DNA from: Rebecca billardiae RCC1528
Lineage: Eukaryota > Haptophyta
DNA: 64,000 nucleotides
Reading direction: 5' to 3'
NCBI GenBank assembly: GCA_965240325.2
Contig: OZ251225.1
Location: forward strand, 1,922,001-1,986,000
Below are positions 43,264-53,408 of the stretch, piece by piece (the first letter of the stretch is position 1; every line of letters starts with the position of its first letter). The notes under the pieces are model-generated. The model did not search any database. It worked only from the letters and a program-made list of their open reading frames with translations, and was not told the DNA's origin. The translations under genes and the position numbers were made by a program.

Positions 43264-45310
43264 CTATAAATATAGCTATATATATAGTACACTCTCGTAC
43301 AGTAGTGGGATATTCACGGCTTCAGCCGCTTCAGGCAGCACTTTACACTACGAGTGGTCGAGTGCCTCTCGAGAGTGATGGTTATGCCGTGAGGCGTGAC
43401 GAGCACGATCGAACTATTAGTATTAATTCAGACTGAGTTAGCTACGACTATCCGAATATATTGTCATTTATTGTCGTCATCACATTCTACAGTCTTAGCA
43501 CAGCACACCACGACGATTCCCGGGTGGGAGGGGCGGACATTTTGGAGAAGTTCGAATCGGCGGTTTCCGTCCCGATCTCTATTTCACAAAGCTACTCGCG
43601 GTACCGTCGGAGTAATGTAAGTACGTATTTCGCGCGGGTGCAAATCATTAGTGGCACTTGATGAAGTCGTTCCTTCAATTCCTCGAATCACCTCCGCCCG
43701 CCCTATTCACCTACCCCTCGACCTTCGCGTTCCACAAGGAGCGTCCCGGCAAAGGGCGCCCCGGCGCGAGAGCCGCTGCCAAAGCCTCGGTAGTCGGCGG
43801 GCAGTGGGCTGGGTCTCGGCGGACGGGTGCGAGTCGAGTCAGGGCCGCGCGGGGGCCGAACGGGCGGGGGAGAGACGCGGCGTCCATGGCGTATTCGCGT
43901 GCGCGCATGGATTGCTCGAACCGCCCGAGGTAGTGTGCGCCACATGTGCGTGCAGACGGCACGACGCCGCGCGAGTCAGCCAGACTGTGAGCTCGTGGTG
44001 CTCGCGCCACACGGCGCCCGCGCTGCCCAAGCAGTGTGCGCCGGAGGAGAAGAGGAAGCTGGCGTGGGTGTCAGAATGTACGCGCGAATGCACCGAGCCC
44101 AACGCACGCATCCGCGCACGCATCCCCTTGTCTGTGACTTTGTTCACTCCGGCGGCTCAGGCCGCCGATGCGTGCCAAGTGAGGTTGCCGTCGCTGCGCC
44201 CACATCGCAAGATCGTCTTGGTCCATCGTGCTCGCGACTACCCACTGCTTGGCCCGTGATGTAGCGTAGACGACTGCTCGCCGGCTCTGGCACTCGCCGG
44301 GTCCATGCGACGGCCGGGTGCGGCGCGCCACGCGGCCGAGTGGACGGCCCGGGCAGCGGGGCCACGCCGGTGGCCCGCGCAGCGCTCGCGCACACCGCGT
44401 GCGTGCCGCAGCGCCGCGTACGGGCACCACTGCGCTCGCGGCTGGGCGCAGTGCAGCTAGCGGTCTGCCTTATTCTAGCACTCGCTACACACGGCCTGCT
44501 CCCTAGACTTGATGGCATCTGAAATGGTGCTGGAAGTCGAGCGTCCACACCGGCGTGCCGGCAGACGCTCGTTGCGGTCAGGTGTTGCGCGGGCGCAAGC
44601 CGTTGGCAGCTAGAACCCAGCTGACCTCGCGGACGCTGTGTTGCTCTCGCCAGCTGCCGAGCACGTGCCCTTGCTTGATCGCCGTGAGAGACGCGATCGC
44701 GAAGAAGTCTCAGCCGGCGCCGCAGAGCGGCAAGCGGCACATGAGATAGGAGCTCGAGCTCGCGCAGCCAACACACTGGCGGTCCTCGGCAACGAGGCCG
44801 ATGGCAGTGACGTCGAGCGCGCTGGCCTCGACCTGGATATCGGTCCGCTTGGTCGCGTCCACGGCTCGGTAGTGCGCTGCGACGCGCGTGAGCAGCCTCC
44901 TGAAGATCGCCGCGTGCTGCTGCTCGCGGATGTGGGGGACGGGTCACTGGGGTTGGACGGACCACAGGATCTTGCTGTACCGCGCGACGAGGGTGGGCAC
45001 AGCCTCCGCCGGCGGGCGGTGCAGCTTCGCGCTGTGCTAGATGGCAACGATGGCAACGTGGTGATGTACTGATTAAACTGCGAGCGCGGCAGCCCGCAGC
45101 AACGCTTGGATTCGACGCACGCCAAGCGTGTCACGCCGATGCTGCGTGGGCGTGCCGCGCGCGGCGCGCGCTGCGCCCCCGCGCCTTGCTCGGGGCAGCG
45201 GGGCTCGCGCGCCGCGCCCGGAGTTGTATATTTATGCCTGCTGACTTGGCCTCGCCCCCGCGCGCGCCACCGCCCGCGCTGTCGCGCCGTCCGGCCCAGC
45301 ACGCGCGCAG
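41500..45310. other. Gene-poor region with exon-like fragments
   Basis: No confident gene. Suggestive pieces: plus 42410-42555 (RMRPELARLKGELEHASSRL, then LLLNSVDGG), which has a coiled-coil look; plus 42777-42900 after a tctgcag acceptor-like site (WRALSLCRHEACRLSDQRPV, then VERMAQGEYLKQVRP); minus about 44725-44945 (EQQHAAIFRRLLTRVAAHYR ... DRQCVGCASSSSYLMCRL). These have normal composition but no start, stop or neighbours in frame; they may be exons of an undetected gene or decayed DNA. A unit of 83 bp is tandemly repeated at 42832-42990. Confidence 0.35.
43229..43290. repeat. (TA)n microsatellite
   Basis: Perfect TA from about 43229 to 43262 followed by imperfect tagctata units. Confidence 0.95.
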
Positions 45311-45313
45311 GTG

Positions 45314-45494
45314 ATGGCGACGATCGGCCTGCCGCACAACGTCCAGTTCTACAAGTCGCAGGGCACACGGTACGATGGCTTCCGCGAGGCGTTGCTAACG
45401 GGCCGCGACGTGTTCGTGCAGTACGTGATGCCGTGGGTCAGACATCCGCAGAGCTGGGTGTCGGTCGGCTGCAGCACCGTGCGCGACGTCGAGT
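45314..45494 (+). pseudogene. Betaine-lipid-synthase-like (BtaB/BTA1) methyltransferase fragment
   Basis: About 60 residues from ATG 45314: MATIGLPHNVQFYKSQGTRY, then DGFREALLTGRDVFVQY, MPWV..., WVSVGCSTVRDVE. The order F-Y..Q...Y-D..R-E.L-L.G-R followed by W-V-x-V-G-x-x-T matches the N-terminal SAM-binding start of the BtaB-type methyltransferase in DGTS betaine-lipid synthases. The SAM loop GGGTG of the family reads GCSTV here, which would be unlikely to bind SAM. The frame then runs into TG-repeat and GC-rich sequence with no continuation found in any frame. A cgcgcag precedes the ATG, so it may be an internal exon. Family call is tentative. Confidence 0.45.
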
Positions 45495-46155
45495 GTGTGT
45501 GTGCTCGGGCACATCAAGGCCTGCGGTGCGCGCGCGCTGCAGCCGTGCCACCGGCCCCGCGCGCGCCCGCCATGCGGGCGGTGTGGGCGGTGTGTGCGCC
45601 TGCCCTGCGCCGCGCCGCTCGCCCCGCCGCCTTCTCTCCAACCGCCGCCTGACGTTGAGGCAGCTCCCGCCCTGATCCTCCCCTCCCTCCCCGAGCCTCC
45701 TTCCGCCGCCCATCCCGGGGCCCCCGGGGCGCGGCCGATCGAGAACTGGGCAGGCAGATTGAAAGGCGGCTTGTTCAAGCCGCTGGAGTTGTATCCTACC
45801 AAAGGAGCCGCCTCTTTGACAATCGGGTTGTTTAGGGTTCAGGCTGGTGCCTTTTAAATGCGGGTACGGACAGTCGTTTGAGATTCTCACGAAAATGACC
45901 GCCGTCCCCGTGGGGGAATCGTCGTGGTGGCCTGTAGGTGTAGCCTGCTTATCTAGACTGCTTTTGCGCGGAGTCGTGCATGCATATCATGCGCGCGCAT
46001 ATCATCTGCTGCTGAGATGCAGCAGTACGTGATGATGGCTGCAGCAGAGCCGTGATGCCCATTGACCATCGCCGTCTTGACGATCATCGGCCAGGGGCCA
46101 CCCGCATCGTACTGCGGTAGGCTACTGCAGTCGCAGCACGGCTGCACCTGCCGGC

Positions 46156-47043
46156 GTGGGCGAGCATCTGGCGGCAGACTGCGAGGAGCAGGTCGGTCGC
46201 GACGTGCCGCTCGTGCACCTCGTCGAGCACCACCACCTCGTGCCGCCGCAGCGCCGGGTCCGCCACCGCCTCGCGCAGGAGGATCCCCTCAGTGACGAAG
46301 CACAGGGCGGCGCGCGGCCCGGCGGTCGAGTCGAAGCGGACGACGTGGCCGACGGAGCCGCGCGGCTCGCGGAGGGCCTCGGCGCCGACGCGCCGCGCGA
46401 GCGACATCGCTGCGAGCCGGCGCGGCTGCGTCAGCACCACGTGGCGGTACCCCGCCCGCAGCAGCATCTGCGGCACCTGCGTCGATTTTCCAGAGCCCGT
46501 CTCCGCCTGCACGAGAACCATTTGGTGGTCGCGCACCGCGGAGAGGATGGCGGGCTCGGCGGCGGAGACGGGCAGGGCGAGGCGCGAGGCGCGCAGCGCG
46601 CGCAGCGACTCCAGGCCCGCGCGCTGCGCAAAGTCCTCGTACAGCAGCGCCGTCTCGCGCGCGGCCGCGGCCGCCGCCTCGCTCAGACCGCGCGGCCGCC
46701 GGCCGCTTCGGCTCGGGCGCGAGCGCAAAGTTGACGCTGTAGCGCGGCGCGTACGTCGCGGGAATGCCGAGCGCGGCGACTCGCTCGGCGATGCTCGCGC
46801 TGGCGGGCGCGGGGCCGGTGCCCGCGCGCGCCGGCGCGGCCGGTACCGGCGCGGCCGAACGCGCCGCCGGCCCCGGCCCGGCGCGGCCGTCGCTGCAGCT
46901 GCGCTGGCACGCTCACGAGCGGCGCGCACGCCCTCGAGCTTGCGCGCAAACTCGGCAAAGTTCTCCGCACACTCGCGCGGAAAGAGCCCGCCGTCGCCGC
47001 ACACGTACTCCACGGCTGCGGCCTCGTCGTCGCGCCCCGTCAT
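46156..47043 (-). pseudogene. Truncated DHX34-type DEAH/DEVH RNA helicase
   Basis: N-terminal part of a DExH helicase. Conserved pieces in order: FPRECAENFAEFARKL, LGIPATYAPRYSVNF (the R-x-Y-D-P-R-Y-like segment of DHX34), LPVSAAEPAILSAVRDHQMV, Walker A ETGSGKSTQVPQMLL, motif Ia TQPRRLAAMSLARRVG, VGHVVRFDS, VTEGILLRE, motif II VLDEVHERH. DEVH instead of DEAH is typical of DHX34. Homology stops near 46157 right after LLAVCRQMLA, before motif III; no later helicase motif is found downstream on this strand. In addition the segment about 46690-46800 is readable only in another frame, so there are two compensating shifts. Truncated and probably non-functional, unless exons lie beyond a long intron. 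Confidence 0.7.
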
Positions 47044-47177
47044 CGCTCCATCACCGTCATTATCGTTGCGGGACGGCAGCCATCCTGGCCGGCCGCCGGC
47101 GAAGCTGGCACATCAAGCTGCCGAGCTTGCCGCGCTGCGCAGTGCGAGTTGCGGACCCTCCCTGGGACCTTTTTTTT

Positions 47178-47421
47178 TTTTAATTCCCCTTTATAACGGG
47201 CTCCGGGTGATCAGGCTGGCGGCCGAAGCCTCCAGCCCTACCCTGGCCAGCCCCCAACCAACCACCACCCTCACCCAACCTCAAACCACTGGCCGAGACA
47301 CCTAGTGTCTTGACACCACTCCACTGTGGACAGCCCGCCTCCAGAGGGGGCGGGGGTATGCCATTGCCAACAGCATACGAGCCCAACACTGTGGGGTGGT
47401 CCCAGGTACAAGCAGTGTACG
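47178..47421 (-). mobile_element. Retroposon-like repeat R2 (long copy with poly-A tract)
   Basis: Reverse complement of 21826-22065. On this strand the shared 3' end (ccgttataaaggggaatt) is directly followed by an A11-12 run (T run at 47170-47181 on the plus strand), supporting a poly-A-tailed retroposon. Confidence 0.78.
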
Positions 47422-49488
47422 GCCTTGCAATTCAAGATCATCGAGTTTGAGCCGAGTCGGCAGCAGGGGCACCCCCTAGGGTGCCCCAGTGTGGGCAGAG
47501 GGCCAGCCACTAGCCGATCCCTGCGCGGGGAAGGGAGCTGAGGGGACTGTCATCGAGCCCAGTAGCTGGGCAGGGGTCTGGGCCACTACTGGCCCTGGCA
47601 GCGAGGCGCCTGTATTTCACTCGTGCAGCTATGGAGGCAGAGGGGGTCATGTCAGACATGTGTGCTACATCGGGCATCAAGTCCGGGCGTGGGCCGCTGT
47701 AGGAAGCAAGCAAAGTGGTGGCGATGGCTAATACGCCTGGGGAGGTGTCGTTCGCTCGCCTCTTCCTGCTGCGCTGTGCAGGGGGTAGCGTGCTCCGCTG
47801 CGGCACATTTGCCTGGCGGGGTGGGCAGTGTCGTTTGGGCGGGGGGCTGTCCTGCTGCGCTTGACTAGGAGGAGGCAGCCCGCAAAGGACCATCAAATAC
47901 CTGGTCCTTTGCTGGGACCCTGGTCCCTGGACTTTTAACTTGTCATGAGTTGTCAGACAAACCCACGCTGGGCGGCCCCGCGCGGGCACGGCGCGATGGC
48001 GGCCTCACGCGGCGCGCTCGGACGCGCACCCACGGCCGCTGCGGGTGCGCGCGCGAGGTCGGCGCGGCTCAGGACACCTGTGGGCCTCAATCGCGCGCGC
48101 TCCCACCCGACCTCGCCGCCCTCGCCGCGCGCAGGGCCCTGTTACTTTCGACGGGACACGCCCACGAGGCGTGCCCGCCGCGCGAGCGCGCGCGCGCGCG
48201 TGTGCCAGAGGCCCAATTAAGACGAGCCACGGCCTCTGCCCGATGGGCCTAGGTGTTGGCGCGTCGGCGAGCCCCCGCGCGCGACGATCGTCGCGCATAC
48301 TCAGCGGAGATGAGCGGTTTTGTTGCTTGTTGAGCATATTGTTCGAACAGCTCAAATGCACATGTTACCGCATGGCACGTTCTCGGGCACCTGCTGCGTA
48401 GACAGTGCGCTCGACATGTGAGCGATCATCTGCAGGCTCGTGCACATCCCCGCTGATGGCGTGGTGTGGTCTGATGTGGAGCAGGAAGGTGTCCACTGCT
48501 GCACGAAGATGGCCCGGTCATGCTCGGGGCCCGCATCGGCTCCGCCGGCTGGGCGCGGTAGTCACAGAGAGGTCGAGACACAGTGAGCGACGAAGCAGAC
48601 CGCAAGGTATCAGGAGACGCAACGGACGTGCTAGTTCAGAAGTTGATCGAAGCTGCGGATGCGTACACATCCCCGAACTGTGCGACGCGGCGTGCCGGCG
48701 GCGCCGACCCGGACACGCCAGGGCTGTATTGACTGAACCGGTTGCTGGCTGTCACGCGCGTGCGTGCGGCCTGACCGACACCAGCATGGCTCAAGGCGCA
48801 GTAGTGATGTTCATCACTCTCAGGCTCACGCAGAGAAGCGAAAAACGACCGTTGAATACCTCCACGCCGGCCCCGGTCATTGCTTGTCGGCCAGGCCGCA
48901 CTGGCTTATGAGGAGCCGCGCGTCCCAGTCAGCAGGTCTCTGCGCGCAAATCGGGCGGCGAGGGCGTGGGACAAGGCGGCGCGATTGCTGCCATCGGGTC
49001 TTCTCGCCACCAGGAGGCGCCCGCGCACGCCTGTCAAGCTCGTATGCGCCCTAAACTCTTACTCACTCAGTCCGAGTCAGGCCAGTAATGAGTCAAGGCG
49101 AGAGTACCGCGGCACCGCGCTGTTTCATGTTTCAGCATGGCACTCAGTGTTACGACTTGATACCGCCGTACTCGGCCGGTCGGCCCGCGTCAGGCTCACC
49201 CGCCGTGACCGCAGTCCGTACTCCGTTAACGGTGAGCCGTAGAGTGCCGTTGCGACCGGCCGGCCTTGCGCGACGACGACTAGGTGAGCGAGAGTACCTC
49301 GATCAAAAGGAGTCCATCGCCTATTTCAGCTACTCCCGGAACACACACCTTCCCTCCCACCCGTTCCACGGGGTGTTGTTCCGCCGCCAGGGCGGCGAGG
49401 CGGCCCCGCGACCACGGCTGGTGGCGGCAGGATGGCGAACAGGTGGCGCGTGGCCGACGTGCGACCGAGAGAAGCGTGACTTGGGCGG
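47422..49488. other. Gene-poor region
   Basis: No convincing gene; frames at 47510-47989, 48005-48400 and 48405-48911 lack recognisable motifs. A fragment aaaggaccatcaaatacc at 47885 also occurs at 36807 in duplication copy 1. Repeat R4 occupies 49043-49320. Confidence 0.5.
49043..49320 (+). repeat. Dispersed repeat R4 (copy 1)
   Basis: About 278 bp from gcgccctaaactcttactca to atcaaaaggagtccatcgc, nearly identical to the reverse complement of 63493-63770. No coding function recognised. Confidence 0.85.
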
Positions 49489-50472
49489 CGCGCGCCGCGC
49501 GGGCGGGATGGCTCGGACACATGCGCGCCTTTGAGCGCCCGGCGACCGCGCGCGCATCGGCTTCCTCCGCCTGCAAGTCGCCCGCGACCGCGGCCGCCGC
49601 CCACTTCGAGTGGGTTGACTGCGCCCGAGTCTGCTCGCCGCCGAGCGCGGGGATGAGTTGAGCGCGGCGCGAGGCGGCGATCGCGATCGGGCGATCGCAT
49701 GTGCCCATCTGCGCCCCATTCGCCACGGCGCGACCGCTTCAGCATGCGTATGTGACCCCACTTGTCCGGGATGTCGGGAGCCGGCGAACATTGTCGGCTA
49801 CCGTGTCCGCGCGCGCCGCGCGCGCGCAAGGCTCGTTCGGATCGGAAACACGTCACAAACGGCATCAGAGCATGCCTATGGCCATGTATTGCCCCGCATG
49901 GGGCCACCAAGGTCATGCCATCCACTGCTCTGCCAGCTTGCACTGTGCGTCAATGCTGACGACAACTTTCTGGTGAGAAGAACTTGCTTAGCAAGTTCTG
50001 TCACAATGGTGTACACGGCATCAGTAGACGTCACATGACGGCAGATGCGGACCAACCGTGCCCATCAGCTTGCGCGGGGAAGACATCACGAGACGCCACG
50101 GAGTGACCTCCGATCCGAACGAGCACTGCGCGCGCGCGGCGCTGGCGGACACGCTGGCCGACAATGTTCGCCCGCTCCCGACATCCCGGACAAGTGGGGT
50201 CACATACGCATGCTGAAGCGGTCGCGCCGTGGCGAAGGGGGCGCAGATGGGCACATGCGATCGCCCGATCGCGATCGCCGCCTCGCGCCGCGCTCAACTC
50301 ATCCCCGCGCTCGGCGGCGAGCAGACTCGGGCGCAGTCAACCCACTCGAAGTGGGCGGCGGCCGCGGTCGCGGGCGACTTGCAGGCGGAGGAAGCCGATG
50401 CGCGCGCGGTCGCCGGGCGCTCAAAGGCGCGCATGTGTCCGAGCCACCCCGCGAGCGCGGCGCGCAGCGCCG
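49489..50472. mobile_element. Second foldback element, about 350-bp arms
   Basis: Left arm about 49489-49844 and right arm about 50109-50472 are inverted repeats at roughly 95% identity (for example caaaggcgcgcatgtgtccg on both), around a 264-bp spacer. Unlike the 39.8-kb element the arms contain mismatches and small indels, so this copy is older. Sequence is unrelated to that element as far as I can see. I could not find a clean target-site duplication; outer ends are fuzzy. The spacer holds a small palindrome aacttgct-tagcaagtt near 49984. Confidence 0.75.
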
Positions 50473-50576
50473 ACAGCAACTCATCGACAGCAGAGCGCGT
50501 GGATAGCCGCGACGTCGACGTCGCCCGCCCGCCCCCGCCCCTCCTCAACGGCCGCGCCCCCCGCGTGCTCCCACTG

Positions 50577-50625
50577 TGGTCCGGGAGCTCATAGGTCGTG
50601 TCACGACCTATGAGCTCCCGGACCA
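50577..50625. repeat. Perfect 49-bp palindrome
   Basis: Arms tggtccgggagctcatag-gtcgtg (50577-50600) and its exact reverse complement (50602-50625) around a single central t. It ends about 50 bp upstream of the EsV-1-7 frame. Confidence 0.9.
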
Positions 50626-50673
50626 TGTCCGAACTAATCGCCTTTCTGGAACGGGTGGCTTAAAGGCAGGTGC

Positions 50674-52065
50674 GTGTTCCGGGAGCCGTCTGCGCCTTCC
50701 GGACTTTTGTGGCCCCAGCGTGGATTTGTCTGCCGCAAGCCCTACTTGACGTCCACCCTTTGCTCGGCGACGCACAACGCCAGCCGGTGCGCTGCGCACA
50801 AGCTGGCCGGCATGGTCGACGTGAGCAGCCGCAAGTGTGGTCACGCCGGCTGCACCACGCAGCCTTACTTTGGCATGCTGGGCGACGCGCGCGCCAGCCG
50901 GTGCGCTGCGCACAAGCTGGCCGGCATGGTCGACGTGAAGAACCCCAAGTGTGATCACGCGGGCTGCACCACGCGGCCTCACTTCGGCATGCCGGGTGAC
51001 GCGCGCGCCAGCCGGTGCGCTACGCACAAGCTGGCCGGCATGGTCGACGTGAGCCACCCCAAGTGTGGTCACACCGGCTGCACCAAGCAGCCTTACTTTG
51101 GCATGCCGGGCGACGCGCGCGCCAGCCGGTGCGCTACGCACAAGCTGGCCGGCATGGTCGACGTGAGCAGCCCCAAGTGTGATCACACCGGCTGCACCAC
51201 GCGGCCTCACTTCGGCATGCCGGGCGACGCGCGCGCCAGCCGGTGCGCTACGCACAAGCTGGCCGGCATGGTCGACGTGAGCCACCCCAAGTGTGGTCAC
51301 ACCGGCTGCACCAAGCAGCCTTACTTTGGCATGCCGGGCGACGCGCGCGCCAGCCGGTGCGCTACGCACAAGCTGGCCGGCATGGTCGACGTGAGCAGCC
51401 CCAAGTGTGATCACACCGGCTGCACCACGAGGCCTTCGTTCGGCATGCCGGGCGACGCGCGCGCCAGCCGGTGCGCTACTCACAAGCTGGCCGGCATGGT
51501 CGACGTGAAGAACCCCACGTGCGGTCACGCCGGCTGCACCAAGCAGCCTTCGTTCGGCATGCCGGGCGACGCGCGCGCCAGCCGGTGCGCTACGCACAAG
51601 CTGGCCGGCATGGTTTTCAGTCGGCTCACCGTCCCCAAGCGCAGGCTGGAGCATGGCACCGGCGACCAGGGCACGCGCGCCGCAAAGCGACGGCACAAAC
51701 ACACCGGCAGCATTGCGGCTGTTTCGGACGCCGCTCCGCAGCTGCCCGCACCGCCGCCGCTCGTCGCAGTCACCATCGTCCGCTGGCGCTTGCCAGATGG
51801 CACGATCCACTCGGTTGACGACGGGGTGGTCGATGATGGTGCCCTTGCCCTGGACGAGCGGCATCAGCGTGGCAATGCAGGTGACGCAATCCGGGCTGCC
51901 CCTGGCAACTGCGACCAGGGACTACCGGCAAGCATCAACACTACCGCTGCGCCAGGACGACCATCATCATCGATGGCGGTGGGGGCAGCACGATGGCAGC
52001 AACCACAGGACATACCTGTGGTGATGGCCAGGAGGGTCCCGGCCCGCGACGCTGCAGGCCGATGA
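50674..52065 (+). CDS. EsV-1-7 cysteine-rich repeat protein
   Basis: Seven complete tandem repeats of exactly 38 residues (114 bp) with the EsV-1-7 pattern C-x4-C-x16-C-x2-H: for example KCGHTGCTKQPYFGMPGDAR, then ASRCATHKLAGMVDV. A degenerate eighth lies at the N-terminus. EsV-1-7 repeats are known from a brown-algal phycodnavirus and from the Ectocarpus developmental regulator IMMEDIATE UPRIGHT; molecular function is unknown. After the repeats comes a basic stretch (KRRLEHGTG...AAKRRHKH, NLS-like) and an unstructured tail. The frame from 50674 has no ATG until 50812, inside the first repeat, while the degenerate repeat lies upstream; so either translation starts at 50812 or a 5' exon is missing. 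Repeats alternate KCGH..KQPYF and KCDH..RPHF types, so a two-repeat unit was amplified. Confidence 0.85.
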   Translation: MFREPSAPSGLLWPQRGFVCRKPYLTSTLCSATHNASRCAAHKLAGMVDVSSRKCGHAGCTTQPYFGMLGDARASRCAAHKLAGMVDVKNPKCDHAGCTTRPHFGMPGDARASRCATHKLAGMVDVSHPKCGHTGCTKQPYFGMPGDARASRCATHKLAGMVDVSSPKCDHTGCTTRPHFGMPGDARASRCATHKLAGMVDVSHPKCGHTGCTKQPYFGMPGDARASRCATHKLAGMVDVSSPKCDHTGCTTRPSFGMPGDARASRCATHKLAGMVDVKNPTCGHAGCTKQPSFGMPGDARASRCATHKLAGMVFSRLTVPKRRLEHGTGDQGTRAAKRRHKHTGSIAAVSDAAPQLPAPPPLVAVTIVRWRLPDGTIHSVDDGVVDDGALALDERHQRGNAGDAIRAAPGNCDQGLPASINTTAAPGRPSSSMAVGAARWQQPQDIPVVMARRVPARDAAGR

Positions 52066-52076
52066 AGCCGTGAAGC

Positions 52077-52571
52077 ATGGCTCATCGTGATGATCTCCCG
52101 GCGGCCATCACGACGAGCTTGCGTTCGAGCGAGCGCCGGCATCGGGCCGCCGATTCCGAGACGGCACCGGCCACGGCCGACGCCACCGGCCGTGGTTCTT
52201 CAGCGCGCTCGACTTCACGGCCCTGTTCCGCTCATGTCGACAGGCGCCCCTCCACTCACGGCCGGCAAGGGCTCGCCCACCAAGCTGCTCAAGACCTTAC
52301 CACCGTGGCACCAACTCTGACTGGGACCTGCGAGCCGCACGTCGGCACGCTCGGTAAGCAGCTGCCCATCCAGGAGGCGTGCGCGCTGGCGCAGAAGCAC
52401 AGGTACGACGCGGTGCATCTCGACGTGGACTTCCTGCTCGAGCCCTGGCATAGCGAAGGATGTTGCCAAGACATGCTGCTTAGCCTTGCCATGGTGCTTC
52501 GCCATGACACGCGGTGTCTTTGTGCAGTGTTGGATGGCGTCAATCACGCCTTAACCAAGTGTGCACGTTAA
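52077..52571 (+). CDS. Unrecognised ORF ending in repeat R1
   Basis: 164-residue frame 11 bp after the EsV-1-7 stop. The second half has ordinary composition (KQLPIQEACALAQKHRYDAV, HLDVDFLLEPWHSEGCCQDM), but the last 18 residues are encoded by dispersed repeat R1 (52513-52571). It may be a truncated gene or a piece of a transposon. No domain recognised. Confidence 0.25.
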   Translation: MAHRDDLPAAITTSLRSSERRHRAADSETAPATADATGRGSSARSTSRPCSAHVDRRPSTHGRQGLAHQAAQDLTTVAPTLTGTCEPHVGTLGKQLPIQEACALAQKHRYDAVHLDVDFLLEPWHSEGCCQDMLLSLAMVLRHDTRCLCAVLDGVNHALTKCAR

Positions 52572-52575
52572 AACA
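52513..52575 (-). repeat. Dispersed repeat R1 (copy 3)
   Basis: Reverse complement of 8588-8650, followed by acatagtaaactgt, the inverted form of the acagtttactatgt flank of the 10.1-kb copy. Confidence 0.75.
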
Positions 52576-53403
52576 TAGTAAACTGTGACGACAGAGGTCA
52601 CTCGCAAAGCACCGCGGCCTGTGACGATTCGACTGACGATCGCCGCCGCCGCGGCGGCAAAATTGCGGCAAACCGAGTTGCGCGCTGCGACGGCTGCAAG
52701 CACCCTGCCTTGGCTGATGCGTCGCGCCCGGCCGCCCGCGTGTCAGTTGGTGAACCAAGACTGTTGAACGACAGATGGACTGCAAACTATACCAGCTATA
52801 CTCGCTCCGCCGCCCCTTCCTTGTCGACCGTGAGATGTTTCCGTTGGCGTGCGCTCGCACTGCAGCCTGCATTTGAACGTGGTCACGGCAGGTTGGTGGG
52901 CTGGTTGCTCAGGCCTCCTAGGCGTGGATGACGACAAGGTGCGTACTGTGCGCACCCATGACGCGCGGAAAGGCGTGCACACGCGTCCTCGCGCATCTGG
53001 CAGGCTGCAGTCTTGGCCAAGATGATGAGAACAAGCCTGCCAGTGCCTCGCCACGCGGGCGCAGAGCGCGCAGAGAGATCTGGCTTCTGACCCGTGCTCT
53101 TCAGTGTACCTCGTGTGCATGCGACGACGACGAGGCGGACGAGCGCCGCAACTGGATTCGTGCACTCACCGGTCACCGAGGAGTGCACGAATCGCATTCC
53201 TCACGCACGTGGGGGCCGCCATTGGCCGTGAGAGGTACAAGTACACTGAACGGGGCGTGACTGACAAGGCGCTAGGTGTCTCGGTCAGTGGTTTGAGGTT
53301 TGGTGAGGGTGGTGACAGTACTGGTTGGTTGGGGGCTGGCCAGGGTAGGGATGGAGGCTTCGGCCGCCAGTCTGATCACCCGGAGCCCGTTATAAAGGGG
53401 AAT
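52572..53403. other. Intergenic region with R2 copy
   Basis: No gene seen; frames on both strands are short and without motifs. R2 occupies the last 150 bp. Confidence 0.5.
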
Positions 53404-53408
53404 TTATA
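53262..53408 (+). mobile_element. Retroposon-like repeat R2 (5'-truncated, with internal insertion)
   Basis: Matches the last 140 bp of the 21826 copy, with a few extra bases (acagtact) inside the ggtggtggttggttgg run, and the common end cccgttataaaggggaattt. It touches the stop codon of the giant gene (53404). Confidence 0.72.

Noticed and set aside
43548-43562. agttcgaatcgg as a tRNA B box
   Set aside because: No A box or cloverleaf could be formed around it.
50608-51864. Minus-strand frame with repeated HVDHAGQLVRSAPAGARVAR
   Set aside because: Antisense of the EsV-1-7 repeats; the plus strand has the Cys/His pattern.
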